Shown here: positions 62,637 through 64,000 of the stretch, piece by piece | How positions within the stretch are numbered: the stretch's first letter is position 1 | Layout: each line of letters begins with the position of its first letter | NCBI RefSeq assembly: GCF_017115045.1 | Contig: NZ_JABXKK010000094.1 | Location: 120,597 to 184,596, forward strand | Length of the DNA: 64,000 nucleotides | Origin: Nostoc sp. NMS8 | Lineage (GTDB): Bacteria > Cyanobacteriota > Cyanobacteriia > Cyanobacteriales > Nostocaceae | Direction of reading: 5' to 3' | Position numbers and translations under genes: made by a program | Notes under the pieces: generated by a model | Database searches by the model: none | The model's input: only the letters and a program-made list of their open reading frames with translations | What the model was told of the DNA's origin: nothing

Positions 62637-64000
62637 CTAAAGTCGCCCCAAGGGGAATCGATAGTTTCTTCTACTGAAATACCGCAAAATTTGCCCCTGA
62701 GTGGGGTAGAGAAGTTTGTCGGGCGTGAAGAGGAATTGCAAAATCTTCACCAACTTTTGCAGGATAATAAACAAGTAGCCATTGCTGCGATCGCTGGCAT
62801 GGGTGGAGTTGGTAAAACAGAACTGGCTTTACAATATGCCAGCAAGCAACGCAACACTTACAACGGTGGGCTTTGCTGGTTGCTGCCAAAAACTGGAGAT
62901 GTGGGCATTCAAGTTGTGCAGTTTGCGAGAACGCAGCTTGATTTAAAGCCACCAGAAGATTTTGATATAGTCGCGCAAGTGCAATACTGTTGGCGGCGTT
63001 GGCGTAAGGGTGATGTGCTGCTAGTGTTGGATGATGTCAGTGACTACGAGGAAGTCAAGCCTTACTTACAGTCGCTACCTTCTCGCTTTAAAGTGCTGAT
63101 GACTACGCGCCAGAAGTTGGGACGCATCGCACAGTTATCTTTGGATGTGCTGCAACCAGAAGCGGCGCTGGAATTATTAAAGTCTTTACTCAAAGAAACA
63201 CCGGGGCGAATTGAAAAAGAATTAGCTTTAGCAAATCAGTTATGTGAGTGGCTGGGATATTTACCTTTGGGTGTGGAATTAGTTGGGCGATATTTGGCGA
63301 GGAAACAGGATTTATCTTTAGCAGAAATGTTGCGGCGGTTAGAGAACAAGCGATTAGATGAGCGTTCCCTGTCTAAATCTAAGTCGGAAGCCGACATGAC
63401 AGCACAACGAGGTGTGTTAGCAGCCTTTGAGTTGAGTTGGCAAGAATTAGAAGACAGTGATAAGCAATTGGGTTGTTTATTGAGTTTATTTGCAGTCGCA
63501 CCTATACCTTGGAAGTTGGTGGAACAGTGTTTACCAGAAGAAGAGGAGGAAGAGTTAGAGGAAATTAGAGATGATACTTTGCTGAATCTGCATTTACTCC
63601 AGCGCAAAGGTGAGGGAATCTATCAACTACATCCACTGTTGAGAGAGTTTTTTCAATATAAGTGTACAGGTTTAGATAAGGTAGAGGAATTAAAGCGATC
63701 GCTTTGCTGGGTAATGGTAAGAGTTGGCCAAGATATTCCTGAAACACCCACCCTTCAGCAAATCACCGCCGTTTCTCCTGCCATTTCTCATATAGCTGAA
63801 GTAGCGAATAATCTGATTCAATACGTCAGCGATGATGATTTATTTTGGCCTTTCATCGGCAAAGCTATATTTTATGAAGCTCAAGGTTTATATAACCAAG
63901 CTTTACCTTGGTATGAGCAGTGTTTAGAAGTCACTAAAAAGCGCTTGGGTGAAGAACATCCAGATGTCGCAGAAAGTCTCAACAACCTAGCGGTACTCTA
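62637..64000 (+). CDS. NB-ARC/TPR STAND ATPase, continues past window end
   Basis: Open in one frame from the base after the TGA to the window end (about 454 codons). FVGREEELQNLHQLL and Walker A AGMGGVGKTELALQYA begin the NB-ARC ATPase; LLVLDDVSDYEEV is Walker B, VLMTTRQKLG the sensor 1 region, GYLPLGVELVGRYLA the GLPL-type motif, and YQLHPLLREFF the MHD-like motif. The first tetratricopeptide units appear at the end (ALPWYEQCLEVTKKRLGEEH, PDVAESLNNLAVLY). There is no ATG with a ribosome site between the TGA and the P-loop; TTG at 62691 is the only early candidate. STAND proteins of this form act as signal-triggered switches, in some cases in antiphage defence. Confidence 0.8.

Noticed and set aside
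62627..62645. Selenocysteine insertion at the TGA in the NB-ARC gene
   Set aside because: No SECIS-like hairpin is obvious just after the codon, the residue falls in a linker rather than an active site, and selenoproteins are not expected in this group.
62671..62952. 93-codon minus-strand frame in the NB-ARC region
   Set aside because: Antisense of the conserved P-loop region of the NB-ARC gene.
1..64000. tRNA or rRNA genes
   Set aside because: No cloverleaf-like sequence with a conserved T-loop or rRNA segment was recognised by eye; a covariance search could still find a missed one.

Overview
The window looks like chromosome from a filamentous, heterocyst- and hormogonium-forming cyanobacterium of the Nostoc group. 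Seen in the sequence: the octamer GCGATCGC (HIP1) is scattered through genes and spacers, tandem heptamer repeats typical of Nostoc/Anabaena fill many spacers, and a near-complete hormogonium polysaccharide secretion (hps) locus is present together with urease, orthocaspase-like, NACHT and NB-ARC/TPR genes. No rRNA, tRNA, CRISPR array or prophage was recognised.

Layout. 1-2593: 3' part of clpB. 3154-17300: hps locus, with hpsA-D (pseudopilins), hpsE-G (glycosyltransferases), hpsH (pseudopilin), a DUF2064-type transferase, hpsJ and a final glycosyltransferase (probably hpsK). Its products should build a type IV pilus-like secretion apparatus and synthesise the polysaccharide used for gliding. 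17838-23748: DUF502 membrane protein, nusB, ftsY and a GAF-PP2C phosphatase. 24257-26285: ankyrin protein (minus) and a DUF4079 four-helix membrane protein. 26371-26665: remnant of an ISAs1-type transposase and a small inverted-repeat element. 26750-30060: ureDABC, without ureEFG nearby. 30152-32226: decayed NACHT-family gene. 32681-39665: REC-histidine kinase, aldehyde dehydrogenase, sulfite-oxidase-like protein, rpmF, a membrane hypothetical, a degenerate caspase-fold protein and a Mo-nitrogenase C-terminal domain protein.

40531-44622 (minus): asd, dapA and rnj (lysine/threonine precursor synthesis plus RNase J). 45458-49278 (plus): tig, clpP and clpX (folding and proteolysis), with a good promoter in front of tig. 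49375-56803: alpha/beta hydrolase, Uma2 protein, GntR regulator, dienelactone hydrolase, S1-domain protein, NmrA-like SDR and a HlyD adaptor. 56972-61263: subtilase, lipoprotein esterase and UPF0104 membrane protein. 61562-61957: a secreted protein with two chromo-barrel/Tudor-knot-like repeats. 62259-64000: an NB-ARC/TPR STAND protein whose frame is broken by a single in-frame TGA and which runs off the window.

The most unusual points are the NB-ARC gene with its in-frame TGA, the caspase homologue with a Tyr/Asn pair in place of His/Cys, the exported chromo-barrel-like protein, a small structured repeat whose three copies show compensatory stem changes (two of them inside an inverted-repeat element between hpsB and hpsC), and heptamer repeats that provide the stop or start codons of several genes. 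Product names rest on motif recognition by eye; no database search was run.
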